Assembly: GCA_947489195.1 (NCBI GenBank)
Contig: CANLCT010000007.1
Coordinates: 41,441 to 105,440 of the forward strand
DNA length: 64,000 nt
Direction: 5' to 3'
Source: an uncultured Aquimarina sp.
Lineage (GTDB): Bacteria > Bacteroidota > Bacteroidia > Flavobacteriales > Flavobacteriaceae
The notes under the pieces: generated by a model
What the model saw: the letters and a program-made list of their open reading frames with translations, nothing else
What the model was told of the DNA's origin: nothing
The model's database searches: none
Translations under genes and position numbers: made by a program
Shown here: in pieces, positions 39,273 to 49,774 of the stretch
Numbering within the stretch: the stretch's first letter is position 1
How the letters are laid out: each line of letters opens with the position of its first letter

Positions 39273-40322
39273 ATGAAGTTATCACATTTCGATTTCAATT
39301 TGCCAGAAGAATTACTAGCAGAATACCCTTCAGAAAACCGAGACGAATCCCGTTTAATGGTTTTAAATCGAAAAGAAAACACAATTGAGCATAAGCAGTT
39401 TAAGGATTTGATCAATTATTTCGATGAAAATGATGTAATGGTATTAAATAATACCAAAGTATTTCCTGCACGTTTATTCGGAAATAAAGAAAAAACAGGA
39501 GCTCGTATTGAAGTGTTTTTATTACGCGAATTAAATTCAGAAACACGTCTTTGGGATGTTTTAGTAGATCCAGCACGTAAAATTCGAATCGGTAATAAAT
39601 TGTATTTCGGTGATGATGAAACATTGGTTGCCGAGGTTATTGATAATACAACTTCAAGAGGAAGAACTTTGCGTTTTCTTTATGATGGTTCTTACGAAGA
39701 ATTCAGAAAAAAATTAAATGATTTAGGTGAAACACCACTTCCTAAATATATAAAAAGAGAAGTCGAGCCCGAAGATATGGATCGCTATCAAACTATTTAT
39801 GCAAAAAATGAAGGAGCTGTAGCTGCGCCAACGGCTGGTTTGCACTTTTCAAAACACTTATTAAAGCGACTAGAAATTAAAGGAATTGACTTTGCAGAAG
39901 TTACTTTGCATGTTGGTTTAGGTACATTTAGTCCAGTGGAAGTAGAAGATTTGTCGAAACACAAAATGGATAGTGAAGAAGCTGAAATAAAGGCAGAAGC
40001 TACTCAAATTGTAAATAAAGCGATAAAAGAAAAGCGTCGTATTTGTGCTGTAGGAACTACGGTAATGAGAACATTAGAAAGTTCAGTGTCTTCAGAAAGT
40101 ACCTTGAATGAATTTCGTGGTTGGACAAATAAATTTATTTTCCCTCCTCATGATTTTAGTATTGCTAACTGTATGATTACAAATTTTCATACACCAAAAT
40201 CTACACTATTAATGATGGTTTCGGCATTTGCAGGTCATGATTTAATGAAAAGAGCTTATGACGAAGCAGTAAAAGAAAAATACAAATTCTATAGTTATGG
40301 TGATGCTATGTTGATCATCTAA
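39273..40322 (+). CDS. queA: S-adenosylmethionine:tRNA ribosyltransferase-isomerase
   Basis: The 349-residue enzyme adds the epoxycyclopentane precursor from SAM to preQ1 in tRNA. Family signatures: [51 protein letters not shown] and [19 protein letters not shown]. Monocistronic, with a strong promoter and terminator. Confidence 0.96.
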   Translation: MKLSHFDFNLPEELLAEYPSENRDESRLMVLNRKENTIEHKQFKDLINYFDENDVMVLNNTKVFPARLFGNKEKTGARIEVFLLRELNSETRLWDVLVDPARKIRIGNKLYFGDDETLVAEVIDNTTSRGRTLRFLYDGSYEEFRKKLNDLGETPLPKYIKREVEPEDMDRYQTIYAKNEGAVAAPTAGLHFSKHLLKRLEIKGIDFAEVTLHVGLGTFSPVEVEDLSKHKMDSEEAEIKAEATQIVNKAIKEKRRICAVGTTVMRTLESSVSSESTLNEFRGWTNKFIFPPHDFSIANCMITNFHTPKSTLLMMVSAFAGHDLMKRAYDEAVKEKYKFYSYGDAMLII

Positions 40323-40344
40323 TTTTTAGATTTTTTAATAATTC

Positions 40345-40378
40345 AAAAAGCCACATTTTTTTAATGTGGCTTTTTTTT
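40345..40378 (+). terminator. Terminator after queA
   Basis: AAAAAGCCACATT / AATGTGGC stem with T loop, then eight T. Confidence 0.92.
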
Positions 40379-41144
40379 GAATACTAAAATTTATGTAATT
40401 GTATAATTCTTTCAGGAAGATATAAATTGGTGTAATCTCTTAATAAAAAGAAAAGTTTTAGCAGAGTCATTATTTTTATTAACTGCATGATTATTAGATG
40501 TATTTTTTAACTATGGGTAAGGTGATGCCAGAAAAGTAGAATGAAAAAATGTAAAGTCAAGTAAATGATTTGCAGGTATAGTCTTAGGTGCCCTTTTGAG
40601 GTAGAATTTTGAAAAATGTTTTATAACACGTGATTTTTGATTAGTTGTATTAAGTTGTTGCTATAACGTTTTATATTGTTTTTAAATTTGTAATTTATTG
40701 ACTTTAAGCATGTTGATATTATTCTTCTTTGTATCAAAAAATTCAATAAAAAAGTAGTATGTCTGCCTTTTGTGTATGAATATCGATATTTTTTTTCAGT
40801 AAATTTTAGATGGTTGTTTTATTGTTAGTTTGTAAACTATTGATTTTAAAAAGATATTTCTTTTTTTTGGATTGAAATATGAATTTTAAAGAAGATCTAT
40901 GGATATAAATAATGTAGGAAGCATCTTATTTTGTTTTTCTTTTGCAGTTTATTTGTTAGGTTTATCGACTTAAATATCCTTTTAACAAATAGATGAAAAC
41001 AAATGTGTTTTTTTATAAAATATATAGGTTAACTCCGCGTTTTGCAAAGGGTTTTTAGATATTAAATAACGACTGAATCAAAAAAAATGATGGCAAGTAA
41101 TTAAGTTGCTGCTATCGAAAGTAAGAAAAATAAAGAGAAGGCTT
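40379..41144. other. Long intergenic region before the giant adhesin
   Basis: 766 bp, AT-rich, no credible gene. A TTG (40658-40660), 22 bases, TAAATTTG (40683-40690) match a promoter, which would leave a 5' leader of about 450 bases before the ATG at 41145; a closer promoter is equally possible. Confidence 0.4.
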
Positions 41145-44100
41145 ATGATTAAGAAAATTATTTTTGGTTGCATTGTATTGTTTTTTGCAACTGTTTTTAG
41201 CTCTTATGCACAGCTTTCAATAGTACCAGATAGCGGACCGCCAAATCGAATATGTGCAGGTGCTACTGAAACACTTAGAATTACAGATGTGTTAGCGCCT
41301 ACAGATCGAATAGAATGGCGATTGTTTCCTGATACAGTTGGAGTAATAAAAAGTGCCTTAGTAAGCGCAGGTGGAGATACTTTTGATATTAATGGAGTTG
41401 GTGGCTTTCCTATTGCCGCTAATACTACGTTTAGAGCAACTAGAAATGGAGTTGATACCGACTTTGGTCAAATATTAATTGAAGTGGATGGAACATTGGC
41501 GGTATTGCCAATGGATGCTGGTACAGGAGGAAATATTTCATTGTGTGGTAATTCTAATGGCGATGCTATTGATTTATTAGCCTTTACAGGTGGTGATGCT
41601 GGAGGTACATGGACGCCAGCCTTGTTTACAGGAACGAATATTTTTACAGTTGGATTTGATGCTGCTACAATTTATACCTATAGTTTTCCACCTACGGGAA
41701 CTGGGCCATGTGCCTCTCCAGGTTCTTCTGCAACTATAGTAGTTGGTGTTTGCCCCGATGTTGATACTGATGGAGATAGTATTAATGATGATGTAGATCC
41801 CGATGATGACAATGATGGTATATCTGATGTAGAAGAAGAATCTTTGTGTGCTGCTTCTGGTTTAACAGAAACTGCACCTATAGTGGATATCGATTTTGGC
41901 GAATTTCTAGGACCTGGTCCAGAGTCAGCCTCAAGTGATCCTAATGTTTTGGGGCATACTTTTGTGAATCAACCCCCTATTGGAGGACAATATGCGGTGG
42001 CGACATCTGCTTTTTTAGATCAGGGTTTAGGCGCAGTGGCTACATTTTTTGCTTCTACAAATGCCATAGGTAATGTAGATGCTGACGGTAATGCAAATGG
42101 TCGTTTTTTATCTATAAATATTAGAGAAAGGTTTATCGGACAAGTGGTTTATAATTTACCTAGTGTACCTGTTGTTGGAGGAAAACAATATATTTTTAGA
42201 ATAGATTTAGCAGGTTTATGTGATGGATGTCCCAACTTGCCCATTATTGATTTAGAAATCAAAGATGCTGGAGGAGCGGTATTGGCAAATGCAACTTCGG
42301 CTACTTTAGGAATTGCAAATGATGATGTGTGGCGCGAAGTTCGTTTGGATTTTACACCAGCTACATCAAGTTTAGTAACATTATCCATTATAAACAGCCA
42401 GCCAATAGATGATAATGGAAATGACTTAGGTATTGATAACATACGTTTTTCATTATTAGAATGTGATTTTGATAAAGATGGCATACCAAACTCTTTAGAT
42501 ATTGATACCGATAATGACGGAATTTTAGATAGTATAGAAGGGGTGCCAAATTATGCTGATATTGATTCGGATGATGACGGAATACCTGATAATATCGAAG
42601 GACAATTTACGGCAGGTTACTTTCCTCCAGTAGGAACGGATATTGATGGAGATGGACTAGATGATGCTTATGATGGAGTAGGAAGTCCAGGAATTACTCC
42701 GACAGATACAGATAGTGATAGTATTCCAGATTATGTAGATACCAATTCAGATGGAGATTGTAATGACGATAATACAGAAGCTTTTGATACGGATTCTGAT
42801 GGTGTTTCTAACACTTTGCCAGCAGGAGGTGATAGTGATGGAGATGGATTGTTAGATGTTTTTGATACTGTTTTATTGGAATCAGCGACTTCTGGAACTA
42901 ACTCACCAAATGGAACCACACCTTTTAGTTTTCCTGATGTAAAAATACCCGGAGGAGATAGAGATTGGAGAGAATTTGATCCAGATGCAGGCACGTTATC
43001 AGGAAATCAAGATGTATGTGTAGGAGGTACAACAACTTTTGTATCTACATTACCAGGGGGAACTTGGGTTTCTTTAGATTTTGCTATTGCAACAGTCGAT
43101 GCCTCGGGGGTAGTAACAGGAGTAAGTGAAGGGGTTACAAGTATAGTGTATACATTATGTCCAGGAGTAACAGCCAGAAGAGGAATAAGAGTAGGAAGCG
43201 GAGAAGATGCAGGCGTGTTATCTGGTACGCAAGAAGTTTGTGTGGGAAGCACTACCTTTTTTAATTCAACAATAGCAGGAGGAACATGGAGTTCTTCAAA
43301 TCCTGCTATAGCTACCGTCGATGCTGCTTCAGGAGAAGTTTCTGGAGTGTCACCAGGTGGACCAGTAACGATAACTTACACAGTAACTAGTACAACAGGT
43401 TGTCTTCCGGGTATAGCAGATCGAGAAGTTACGGTATCAGGGAGTCCAGATGCAGGAACATTGTCTGGTATTCAAGAAGTATGTGTGGGAAATATGGTCA
43501 CATTTACATCAAGTGTTGCAGGCGGAGTATGGAGCTCATCGAACAGTACCATAGCCACAGTTGATCCAACAACGGGTGTTATTACTGGGACAATGGTAGG
43601 TACGACCACTATTGAGTATAGAGTGTCAGGTTCAGGAGGTTGTCCAGATGAAGTAGCGCAAAGAAACATTACTGTAAATCAAGCTCCAGATCCAGGAACG
43701 ATAAGTGGTGCAGATAGAGTATGTGAAACTAGAATGATTACATTTACATCTACCGCTGTAGGTGGGGTGTGGAGTTCCGATGATCCTTCAATAGCAATAG
43801 TAGACCCTAATACTGGTGAAATTACAGGTATAGCATTGGGTACAACAACAATTCGATATATTTTTGCAGCAATAAACAGTTGCGGAGGAGCTGAAGTTAC
43901 TAAGGATATAACAGTAGATATAGTTCCTGATGCAGGAGTTGTATCTGGAGGAGATCAAATTTGTGTGGGGAATACTACTATTTTTTCGTCTACAGAACCT
44001 GGAGGAACTTGGCGCTCCGATGATCCGTCTATTGCAACAGTTGATCCTGTTACAGGAGAAGTAACTGGGATTACTAATGGGAATACTACAATTTTTTATA

Positions 44101-46319
44101 CAATTGCTAGTTTAGGTTCTTGCGGAAGTGATGAAGCCTCAAAAAATATTACAGTAAGTTTAATTCGTTCTTTGCCAGGTACGTTATCAGGAGTACAAGA
44201 AATTTGTGTTGGAGGTACAACCACTTTTCAATCTACTCGATCAGGAGGAACATGGAGTTCATTAGATACAACTATAGCAACTGTTGATCCAGTAACTGGA
44301 ATTGTTACTGGTGTTAGTAGAGGAACAATTCAGATCGTTTATACTGTTCCAGGTTTTGGTACAACATGTGCAGCAGGTAGTACAACAAGAGATGTTATTG
44401 TTGAAGATTTATCGGAACCAGATGTGTTACTTTCAACCCGTTTTGGTATAACGCAAACTTGTGTAAATAATGAGCCACCAATTATATTATTGTCCTCTGT
44501 GGCAGGTGGAACATGGATATCAGGAGATACGAGTATAGCTATTGTCAATGCAACAACAGGTGCTTTTACCCCTGTAGGAGCCGGATTAGTAACGATATCT
44601 TATACGGTAAGTAGAAACGGGTGTGAAATGGCGGTTACAAAAACTATAGATATTGAAGTTTCTGCTGTACCTAACCCAGGTATGATTGATGGTGATCAAA
44701 TGATTTGCGAAGGAGATTCGGTTTTATACATATCCGATGGTGATCCAGGTACATGGAATTCTTTGGATAGTTCAATAGCCACTGTAGATAATTTAGGAAA
44801 CGTAGTAGGAGTTTCTGGAGGAAGCACTACTATTGAGTATACGGTATTGGGTTCTGGTAGTTGTGCTGCTGCTACAGTTACTCGAGGAATTACAGTAGAA
44901 CCCACACCAGATGCGGGTACATTAACTAGTGGAGCAAGTGTTTGCGAAGGAGGTTCAATTACTTTATCAATAGGCGGAGGTGATACTGGTGGTACTTGGA
45001 CTTCATTAAATGAATCAGTGGCAACAATTGATGCCATTACTGGAGAAATTACTGGAATTTCTGCTGGTATAGCAGGTATTTTATATGAAGTAGATCCTTC
45101 AGGAGAATGTGGATCTATTGCAAATACAGATATCATAGTTGATGCTCCAATCGATGCAGGTACTTTGTCGGGGGAGCAAACTATTTGTTTAGGAGATACA
45201 ACTACATTTATGCCAGAACTAGGTTTTACAGGAGGAATATGGCAATCATTAAGTCCTAGTATAGCCACTGTTGATACAAATGGAGTAATTACAGGGGTTA
45301 GTTTTGGTACTGCGGTTATTGAATATACTCTAACAAATCCAGGTGCATGTGGAAATGCCAGTACAACAAGAACAGTAACGGTAGCAGTACCACCGGCAGA
45401 TCCAGTTGTAAATGATATAGAAACTTGTGAAAATGATATAGCTCCAATAATTAGAGCAGGTATAGCAGCCGGCTTGTCTGCTAATTGGTTTGATAGTGAT
45501 GGAACAACCTTATTATTAGCGAATAGTGATGAGTTTATTCCAGTTTTTTCGGGTCTAGGTATTTTCGATTATTTTGTGCAGTCGTTTAATCCAATAACAG
45601 GGTGTGAAAGTGTCTTAGTTCCTTTTAGTGTTACTATTTTTGAAGCTCCAAATGCAGGTATTGGTGGTACACTTAGTCTTTGTGAAGGAGAAACGTTGAC
45701 AATTAGTATGTTAGATAACTTTTTGGTAGGAGCAGATGCCTCTGGTGTTTGGAGTCCGCCAGTAGCAGGAGCAGGTATTTATACCTATACAGTTGACCCA
45801 ATTAGTACATCTTGTCTAGCGGCAGTATCTCAAGTAATTGTATTAGAAACGCCAGCTCCATCAGGAACTACGGTTACCACAGGAGATCGAAGTGCAACTA
45901 TTAATACTCGTTTTGGATCAAATTTAGAATATACTGTTGAGCTAGAAGATGGTGGAACAGTTGGGCCTCAAACGTCTAATTTATTTACAAACTTACCTTT
46001 AGGTGTGCATACCGCTGTTGTAAATAATAACTGTGCACCACCAGATATTGTTCCTTTTGACTTATTTGGCTTTCCAAAATTCTTTAGTCCAAATGGTGAT
46101 GGAATACATGACAGATGGAATGTAGAAGGAGTAAGAACAGATGACTTTTTGATTACTATATTTGATCGATATGGTAGATTAATGGCTTCATTTAGACCTT
46201 TAAGCAGAGGTTGGAATGGGACTTATAATGATATCCATATGCCAGCTGATGATTATTGGTATGTAGCCGTTCGAGATAATGGAGATGAGTTTAAAGGTCA
46301 TTTTGCATTATTAAGATAA
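41145..46319 (+). CDS. Giant secreted adhesin with TSP3 and Ig-like repeats, T9SS type-B domain
   Basis: The product (1724 residues from ATG 41145; a TTG at 41106 opens the same frame) has a signal peptide (IIFGCIVLFFATVFSSYA). An N-terminal beta region precedes Asp-rich TSP3-type calcium repeats (DTDGDSINDDVDPDDDNDG and later DIDTDNDGILDS, DIDSDDDGIPDN) around a carbohydrate-binding-like domain. About ten BIG2-like Ig repeats of 75-85 residues follow, each starting DAGTLSG-x-Q-VCVG and containing GGTWSS-x-IATVD-x-TG-VTG. Two degenerate repeats precede the C-terminal gliding-motility (CHU_C) domain FPKFFSPNGDGIHDRWNV. This end is a type-B T9SS signal, so the protein is exported and surface-bound or released. 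Adhesion is inferred. Confidence 0.92.
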   Translation: MIKKIIFGCIVLFFATVFSSYAQLSIVPDSGPPNRICAGATETLRITDVLAPTDRIEWRLFPDTVGVIKSALVSAGGDTFDINGVGGFPIAANTTFRATRNGVDTDFGQILIEVDGTLAVLPMDAGTGGNISLCGNSNGDAIDLLAFTGGDAGGTWTPALFTGTNIFTVGFDAATIYTYSFPPTGTGPCASPGSSATIVVGVCPDVDTDGDSINDDVDPDDDNDGISDVEEESLCAASGLTETAPIVDIDFGEFLGPGPESASSDPNVLGHTFVNQPPIGGQYAVATSAFLDQGLGAVATFFASTNAIGNVDADGNANGRFLSINIRERFIGQVVYNLPSVPVVGGKQYIFRIDLAGLCDGCPNLPIIDLEIKDAGGAVLANATSATLGIANDDVWREVRLDFTPATSSLVTLSIINSQPIDDNGNDLGIDNIRFSLLECDFDKDGIPNSLDIDTDNDGILDSIEGVPNYADIDSDDDGIPDNIEGQFTAGYFPPVGTDIDGDGLDDAYDGVGSPGITPTDTDSDSIPDYVDTNSDGDCNDDNTEAFDTDSDGVSNTLPAGGDSDGDGLLDVFDTVLLESATSGTNSPNGTTPFSFPDVKIPGGDRDWREFDPDAGTLSGNQDVCVGGTTTFVSTLPGGTWVSLDFAIATVDASGVVTGVSEGVTSIVYTLCPGVTARRGIRVGSGEDAGVLSGTQEVCVGSTTFFNSTIAGGTWSSSNPAIATVDAASGEVSGVSPGGPVTITYTVTSTTGCLPGIADREVTVSGSPDAGTLSGIQEVCVGNMVTFTSSVAGGVWSSSNSTIATVDPTTGVITGTMVGTTTIEYRVSGSGGCPDEVAQRNITVNQAPDPGTISGADRVCETRMITFTSTAVGGVWSSDDPSIAIVDPNTGEITGIALGTTTIRYIFAAINSCGGAEVTKDITVDIVPDAGVVSGGDQICVGNTTIFSSTEPGGTWRSDDPSIATVDPVTGEVTGITNGNTTIFYTIASLGSCGSDEASKNITVSLIRSLPGTLSGVQEICVGGTTTFQSTRSGGTWSSLDTTIATVDPVTGIVTGVSRGTIQIVYTVPGFGTTCAAGSTTRDVIVEDLSEPDVLLSTRFGITQTCVNNEPPIILLSSVAGGTWISGDTSIAIVNATTGAFTPVGAGLVTISYTVSRNGCEMAVTKTIDIEVSAVPNPGMIDGDQMICEGDSVLYISDGDPGTWNSLDSSIATVDNLGNVVGVSGGSTTIEYTVLGSGSCAAATVTRGITVEPTPDAGTLTSGASVCEGGSITLSIGGGDTGGTWTSLNESVATIDAITGEITGISAGIAGILYEVDPSGECGSIANTDIIVDAPIDAGTLSGEQTICLGDTTTFMPELGFTGGIWQSLSPSIATVDTNGVITGVSFGTAVIEYTLTNPGACGNASTTRTVTVAVPPADPVVNDIETCENDIAPIIRAGIAAGLSANWFDSDGTTLLLANSDEFIPVFSGLGIFDYFVQSFNPITGCESVLVPFSVTIFEAPNAGIGGTLSLCEGETLTISMLDNFLVGADASGVWSPPVAGAGIYTYTVDPISTSCLAAVSQVIVLETPAPSGTTVTTGDRSATINTRFGSNLEYTVELEDGGTVGPQTSNLFTNLPLGVHTAVVNNNCAPPDIVPFDLFGFPKFFSPNGDGIHDRWNVEGVRTDDFLITIFDRYGRLMASFRPLSRGWNGTYNDIHMPADDYWYVAVRDNGDEFKGHFALLR

Positions 46320-46361
46320 TGTTTACTTTTTACTCTTTTATTAAGTAAAAATGATATAAAT

Positions 46362-46403
46362 AACAAAAAGGTTGTTACGTTAAATTGTAGCAACGTTTTT
46401 GTT
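46362..46403. terminator. Bidirectional terminator between adhesin and epimerase genes
   Basis: AACAAAAAGGTTGTTAC pairs with GTAGCAACGTTTTTGTT with two imperfect positions. It overlaps the last codons of the minus-strand epimerase gene and has A/T runs on both sides. Confidence 0.65.
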
Positions 46404-47576
46404 TATTTCCATACAAGCACGTGAATTGTGATATGGGCATTTCCACATACCAATTTTTTCATTTTTAGGATCAAAATCTCCATAAGTATCTATTAACCAA
46501 TGCCATTCGCCATAGTTGTAATCAATAACTTTGTCAGTAATGAATTCCCAAATTTTGAGTGCTTTTTTTAAATAATGTTCATCTTGTTTTATTTGATAAG
46601 CATAGTATAAACCAACAATAGCTTCGGCTTGTTGCCACCAATGTTTATCGGTATCAATGTGTCCCGATTTATAATTGATTTCATTCATTACGCCTCCATC
46701 TTTATCTATAGCCTCATTTAAAAAAGTGTTGGTTATTTGTAAAGCCCTACGTTCAATAATGGATAGTATACTTTTTTCGTTTAAAGTTTTTGCGGCCTTA
46801 ATTAATAGCCAAGCAGTTTCTATATCATGACCATAAGAATATATGGTACTTTTTAAATTCCATTTGACATCAAAAAAAAGATGAAGGTGGTTATTTTTAG
46901 TGATAAATTTTGTTAAAAATAAATGGATTAAATTTTTTAAAGCTATTGCTATATTTTTTTTTGGATGTATTTGATATAATTTGGTGTAGGCTTCTAAAAT
47001 ATGTAAGTGAGTATTCATGGTTTTTTCAACATTTTTATCCTTCTCACTAAGTCGCATGTCAGCAATTGGACTCCAATCTTGGTTAAATGCTTCAATATAA
47101 CCGCCATGTATTTTGTCAAGAGCATACTTTTCAATTAAATCAAATAATGTAATGGCTAAATTTTTACTTTCTTCATTATTTGAAAATTGATAATATTCAG
47201 AAAGGGCATATATCATAAAGGACTGTGCGTAAATTTGCTTTCGCTTATTTATTGGATTTCCTTTGTAATCAACTTCCCAAATGACTCCTCCATAGTTTGG
47301 GTCTATGAAATATTTTTTTAGGTATTCATAACTTCTTAGACATAAGTCCGTATAGGTGTCGTTTTTATAAAAATTTGAAGCGGCAGAAAAAGTCCATAAT
47401 AATCGTGTATTTAATATAACACCTTTGTGATGTTCTGTTTTTTTTATGTTAGGGTAATCAATTTTTCCTATAAAACCACCATTTTCATTGTCTATAGTAT
47501 TTGTTTTCCAGTAATTTAAAATATTGTAAAGCTCATCTTTCATAGCTTTTTGTATGTGGATCCAAGTGTTAATCAT
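46380..47576 (-). CDS. AGE-family 2-epimerase, probably mannobiose 2-epimerase
   Basis: The 398-residue (alpha/alpha)6 barrel belongs to the AGE/cellobiose 2-epimerase family: NGGFIGKIDYPN, KGVILNTRLLWTFSAA, SYGHDIETAWLL with the catalytic-region His, and KHWWQQAEAIVGLYYA. In mannan loci of Bacteroides this enzyme turns beta-1,4-mannobiose into mannosyl-glucose, the substrate of GH130. The GH26, permease and GH130 genes are all within 8 kb, which favours mannobiose over cellobiose. It reads opposite to the rest of the locus. Confidence 0.88.
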   Translation of the reverse strand: MINTWIHIQKAMKDELYNILNYWKTNTIDNENGGFIGKIDYPNIKKTEHHKGVILNTRLLWTFSAASNFYKNDTYTDLCLRSYEYLKKYFIDPNYGGVIWEVDYKGNPINKRKQIYAQSFMIYALSEYYQFSNNEESKNLAITLFDLIEKYALDKIHGGYIEAFNQDWSPIADMRLSEKDKNVEKTMNTHLHILEAYTKLYQIHPKKNIAIALKNLIHLFLTKFITKNNHLHLFFDVKWNLKSTIYSYGHDIETAWLLIKAAKTLNEKSILSIIERRALQITNTFLNEAIDKDGGVMNEINYKSGHIDTDKHWWQQAEAIVGLYYAYQIKQDEHYLKKALKIWEFITDKVIDYNYGEWHWLIDTYGDFDPKNEKIGMWKCPYHNSRACMEINKNVATI

Positions 47577-47822
47577 TGATACAGTTTTTGTTAATATAAA
47601 ATTAGGGAACCAGCATATATCTTTCTAATCATATTTGCTCAAATGGTAATCAAAAAATATAAAATAGGCGAAAGAATATGTACAAGTTTTATCTTAAATG
47701 TAGTTGATATATCATTTTTAGTCACGGTTAATTGTTTTAAAAAGAAGTAGGATTTGTTTAAAAACAATTTTATTGTACTATAAATTGATGAAATACTGTT
47801 AAATACATTGCAAAAGTGAATG

Positions 47823-47830
47823 TAGCTTTG
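47823..47830 (+). promoter_or_regulatory. Candidate -7 box before the GH5 gene
   Basis: TAGCTTTG, 29 bases before the ATG; no spaced TTG. Confidence 0.35.
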
Positions 47831-47859
47831 ATATAAGTTTATACCAATTAGATTACATT

Positions 47860-49767
47860 ATGACTACAAGGAAATTGAATAAACACCTATTTTTTGAAAC
47901 TAGATTTATATTGCTATTTATCATTCTTCAGTTATTGATAAGTTGTTCGGTAAAAAAGAGGCAAATATTTGATCATTTTGTTACAGTAAAAAAGGCTAAG
48001 TTGTTCGATGGAGAAAAAGAATTTAGATTTTTATCTTATAATGTGCCCACACTTAATTATGTAGAAGATAATATGGAGTTTGAGCAAACTAATCCTTACG
48101 GACTTCCTTCCGAGTTTGAATTGAGAGATGTATTTAAAACATTGAATCAAGTAGGTGGCAATGTGGTTAGGGCGTATACCATACCAGTACGTAATACAAA
48201 ATTTCCTAAAAAATCAGTAACCTATGTCGAAAGCCCCGGTCAATTTAATGAGCAAGCTTTTAAATCAATGGATACAATGCTTGCACTAGCATCTGAATAT
48301 AAAATTAGAGTAATTATTCCTTTGGTTAATAATTGGGAATGGATGGGAGGAAGACCTAATTATGCTAAATTTAGAAATAAAGATAAAGATGAGTTTTGGA
48401 CAGATCCAGAGTTAATTACTGATTTTAAAAAAACAATTGAATATGTGCTAAATAGAACTAATTCTGTCACTGGTATTAAATACAAAAATGATAAAACTAT
48501 TATGGCTTGGGAATCAGGTAATGAATTGCAAAATCCTGATCATTGGGCAATTGATATTGCTAAATATGTAAAAAATGTTGATAATAATCATTTGTTTATA
48601 GATGGCTTTTTTGCCATTCATGGAGGTGATGATTATGAGAGTGTTTTTATTGAAGAATACTCAATTAATGAGCCAGCAATAGATATTATTAGTACGCATC
48701 ATTATGAACCAACTTCGCAAAAAATGATTGCGAATCTTAAAAAAACAGTTGATATAGTTGGAGGAAAGAAACCTTTATTAATTGGCGAATTTGGCTTTAT
48801 AGGAACCTCGGGTATGAATCAGGTGCTAGATTATGTAATTAAAGAAAAAAAAATAGTAGGAGGTCTTATTTGGAGTTTAAGAAGACATAATGAAAAGGGA
48901 GGTTTTTATCAACATACCGAGCCATTTGGAGGGGGATTATATAGGGCTTATCATTGGCCAGGTTTTAATGAAGGTATTTTATATGATGAAGCCAATACAA
49001 TGCGATTATTTCGAAAAAAATCATTCGAAATAACGAATAAGAATGTACCAAAAATTGTTGCTCCCGATCCGCCAAGGGTTCTAAATGCAAAGTATACTCC
49101 TCAATTTAGTTGGCAAGGTTCGGCAGGTGCAAGTGGTTATAATATTGAAAGAAGTGCTTCTGAAAAAGGCCCTTGGGAGCTTATTAAATATAATATAGAT
49201 GATATTGATACTCCAGGCTTTGATTTGTTTAGCGATCAAGATGCCCAAATAGGAAAAGTATATTATTACCGGATGTTTGCACTAAATGAAGGAGGCCTAT
49301 CTAAGTCTTCAAATATAATTGGCCCTATTCAAGTTGATTTTTTGACTAAGGTGGATTATGCTAAAAATTTAATGATTTTAGAAAAACACAAAGGTCTAAA
49401 AATAGAAAAAGGGAATTACCGATCTTATAAAGAGGCATATTCTCGAATACACGGTAAAAAAGGAAGCGAAGGTGTTTATGTTGTGCCAGGTCAATTTAAA
49501 GAATTCCGTTTATTTAGTTATGAATCTTCTAAAACACCTAATATTTCATTTTGGATTTCAGAAAATGGAATGCAATATTCAAAGTTTGATTTTAAGGTAA
49601 ATGAATATAAATCAGCCGAAGATAATTACAATTATTTGGTGCCAAGAAAATATGTATTGAGAAATGTCAATTTTGTAGCTAATGATAGTATTAAAAAAAT
49701 TAAGTATATAAAATTTATAGCAGGAAGCGATATTGATATTGTTAGATCAGAATTAGAATTTCAATAA
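47860..49767 (+). CDS. GH5 beta-mannanase lipoprotein
   Basis: The 635-residue protein has a lipobox (LLISC, Cys29) and a GH5 barrel like that of GH5_7 mannanases (FRFLSYNVPTLNYVED, VRAYTIPV). The acid/base is Glu222 (AWESGNELQNP) and the nucleophile Glu310 (PLLIGEFGF). A fibronectin-III-like domain (about 400-500) and a C-terminal beta domain (about 515-635) may bind glycan or act as spacers. It should cut beta-1,4-mannan or glucomannan at the cell surface. It is convergent with the AraC gene, 7 bases apart, without a clear terminator. Confidence 0.87.
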   Translation: MTTRKLNKHLFFETRFILLFIILQLLISCSVKKRQIFDHFVTVKKAKLFDGEKEFRFLSYNVPTLNYVEDNMEFEQTNPYGLPSEFELRDVFKTLNQVGGNVVRAYTIPVRNTKFPKKSVTYVESPGQFNEQAFKSMDTMLALASEYKIRVIIPLVNNWEWMGGRPNYAKFRNKDKDEFWTDPELITDFKKTIEYVLNRTNSVTGIKYKNDKTIMAWESGNELQNPDHWAIDIAKYVKNVDNNHLFIDGFFAIHGGDDYESVFIEEYSINEPAIDIISTHHYEPTSQKMIANLKKTVDIVGGKKPLLIGEFGFIGTSGMNQVLDYVIKEKKIVGGLIWSLRRHNEKGGFYQHTEPFGGGLYRAYHWPGFNEGILYDEANTMRLFRKKSFEITNKNVPKIVAPDPPRVLNAKYTPQFSWQGSAGASGYNIERSASEKGPWELIKYNIDDIDTPGFDLFSDQDAQIGKVYYYRMFALNEGGLSKSSNIIGPIQVDFLTKVDYAKNLMILEKHKGLKIEKGNYRSYKEAYSRIHGKKGSEGVYVVPGQFKEFRLFSYESSKTPNISFWISENGMQYSKFDFKVNEYKSAEDNYNYLVPRKYVLRNVNFVANDSIKKIKYIKFIAGSDIDIVRSELEFQ

Positions 49768-49774
49768 AAAAGTT

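Noticed and set aside
41106..41144. TTG start extending the adhesin by 13 residues
   Set aside because: The ATG at 41145 directly precedes a standard signal peptide.
44696..45268. Long minus-strand open frame (190 codons) inside the adhesin gene
   Set aside because: It is opposite to a highly repetitive coding region, has no family and is Ser/Pro/Val-rich as expected from reading the Ig repeats backwards. Other antisense frames in this gene have the same cause.
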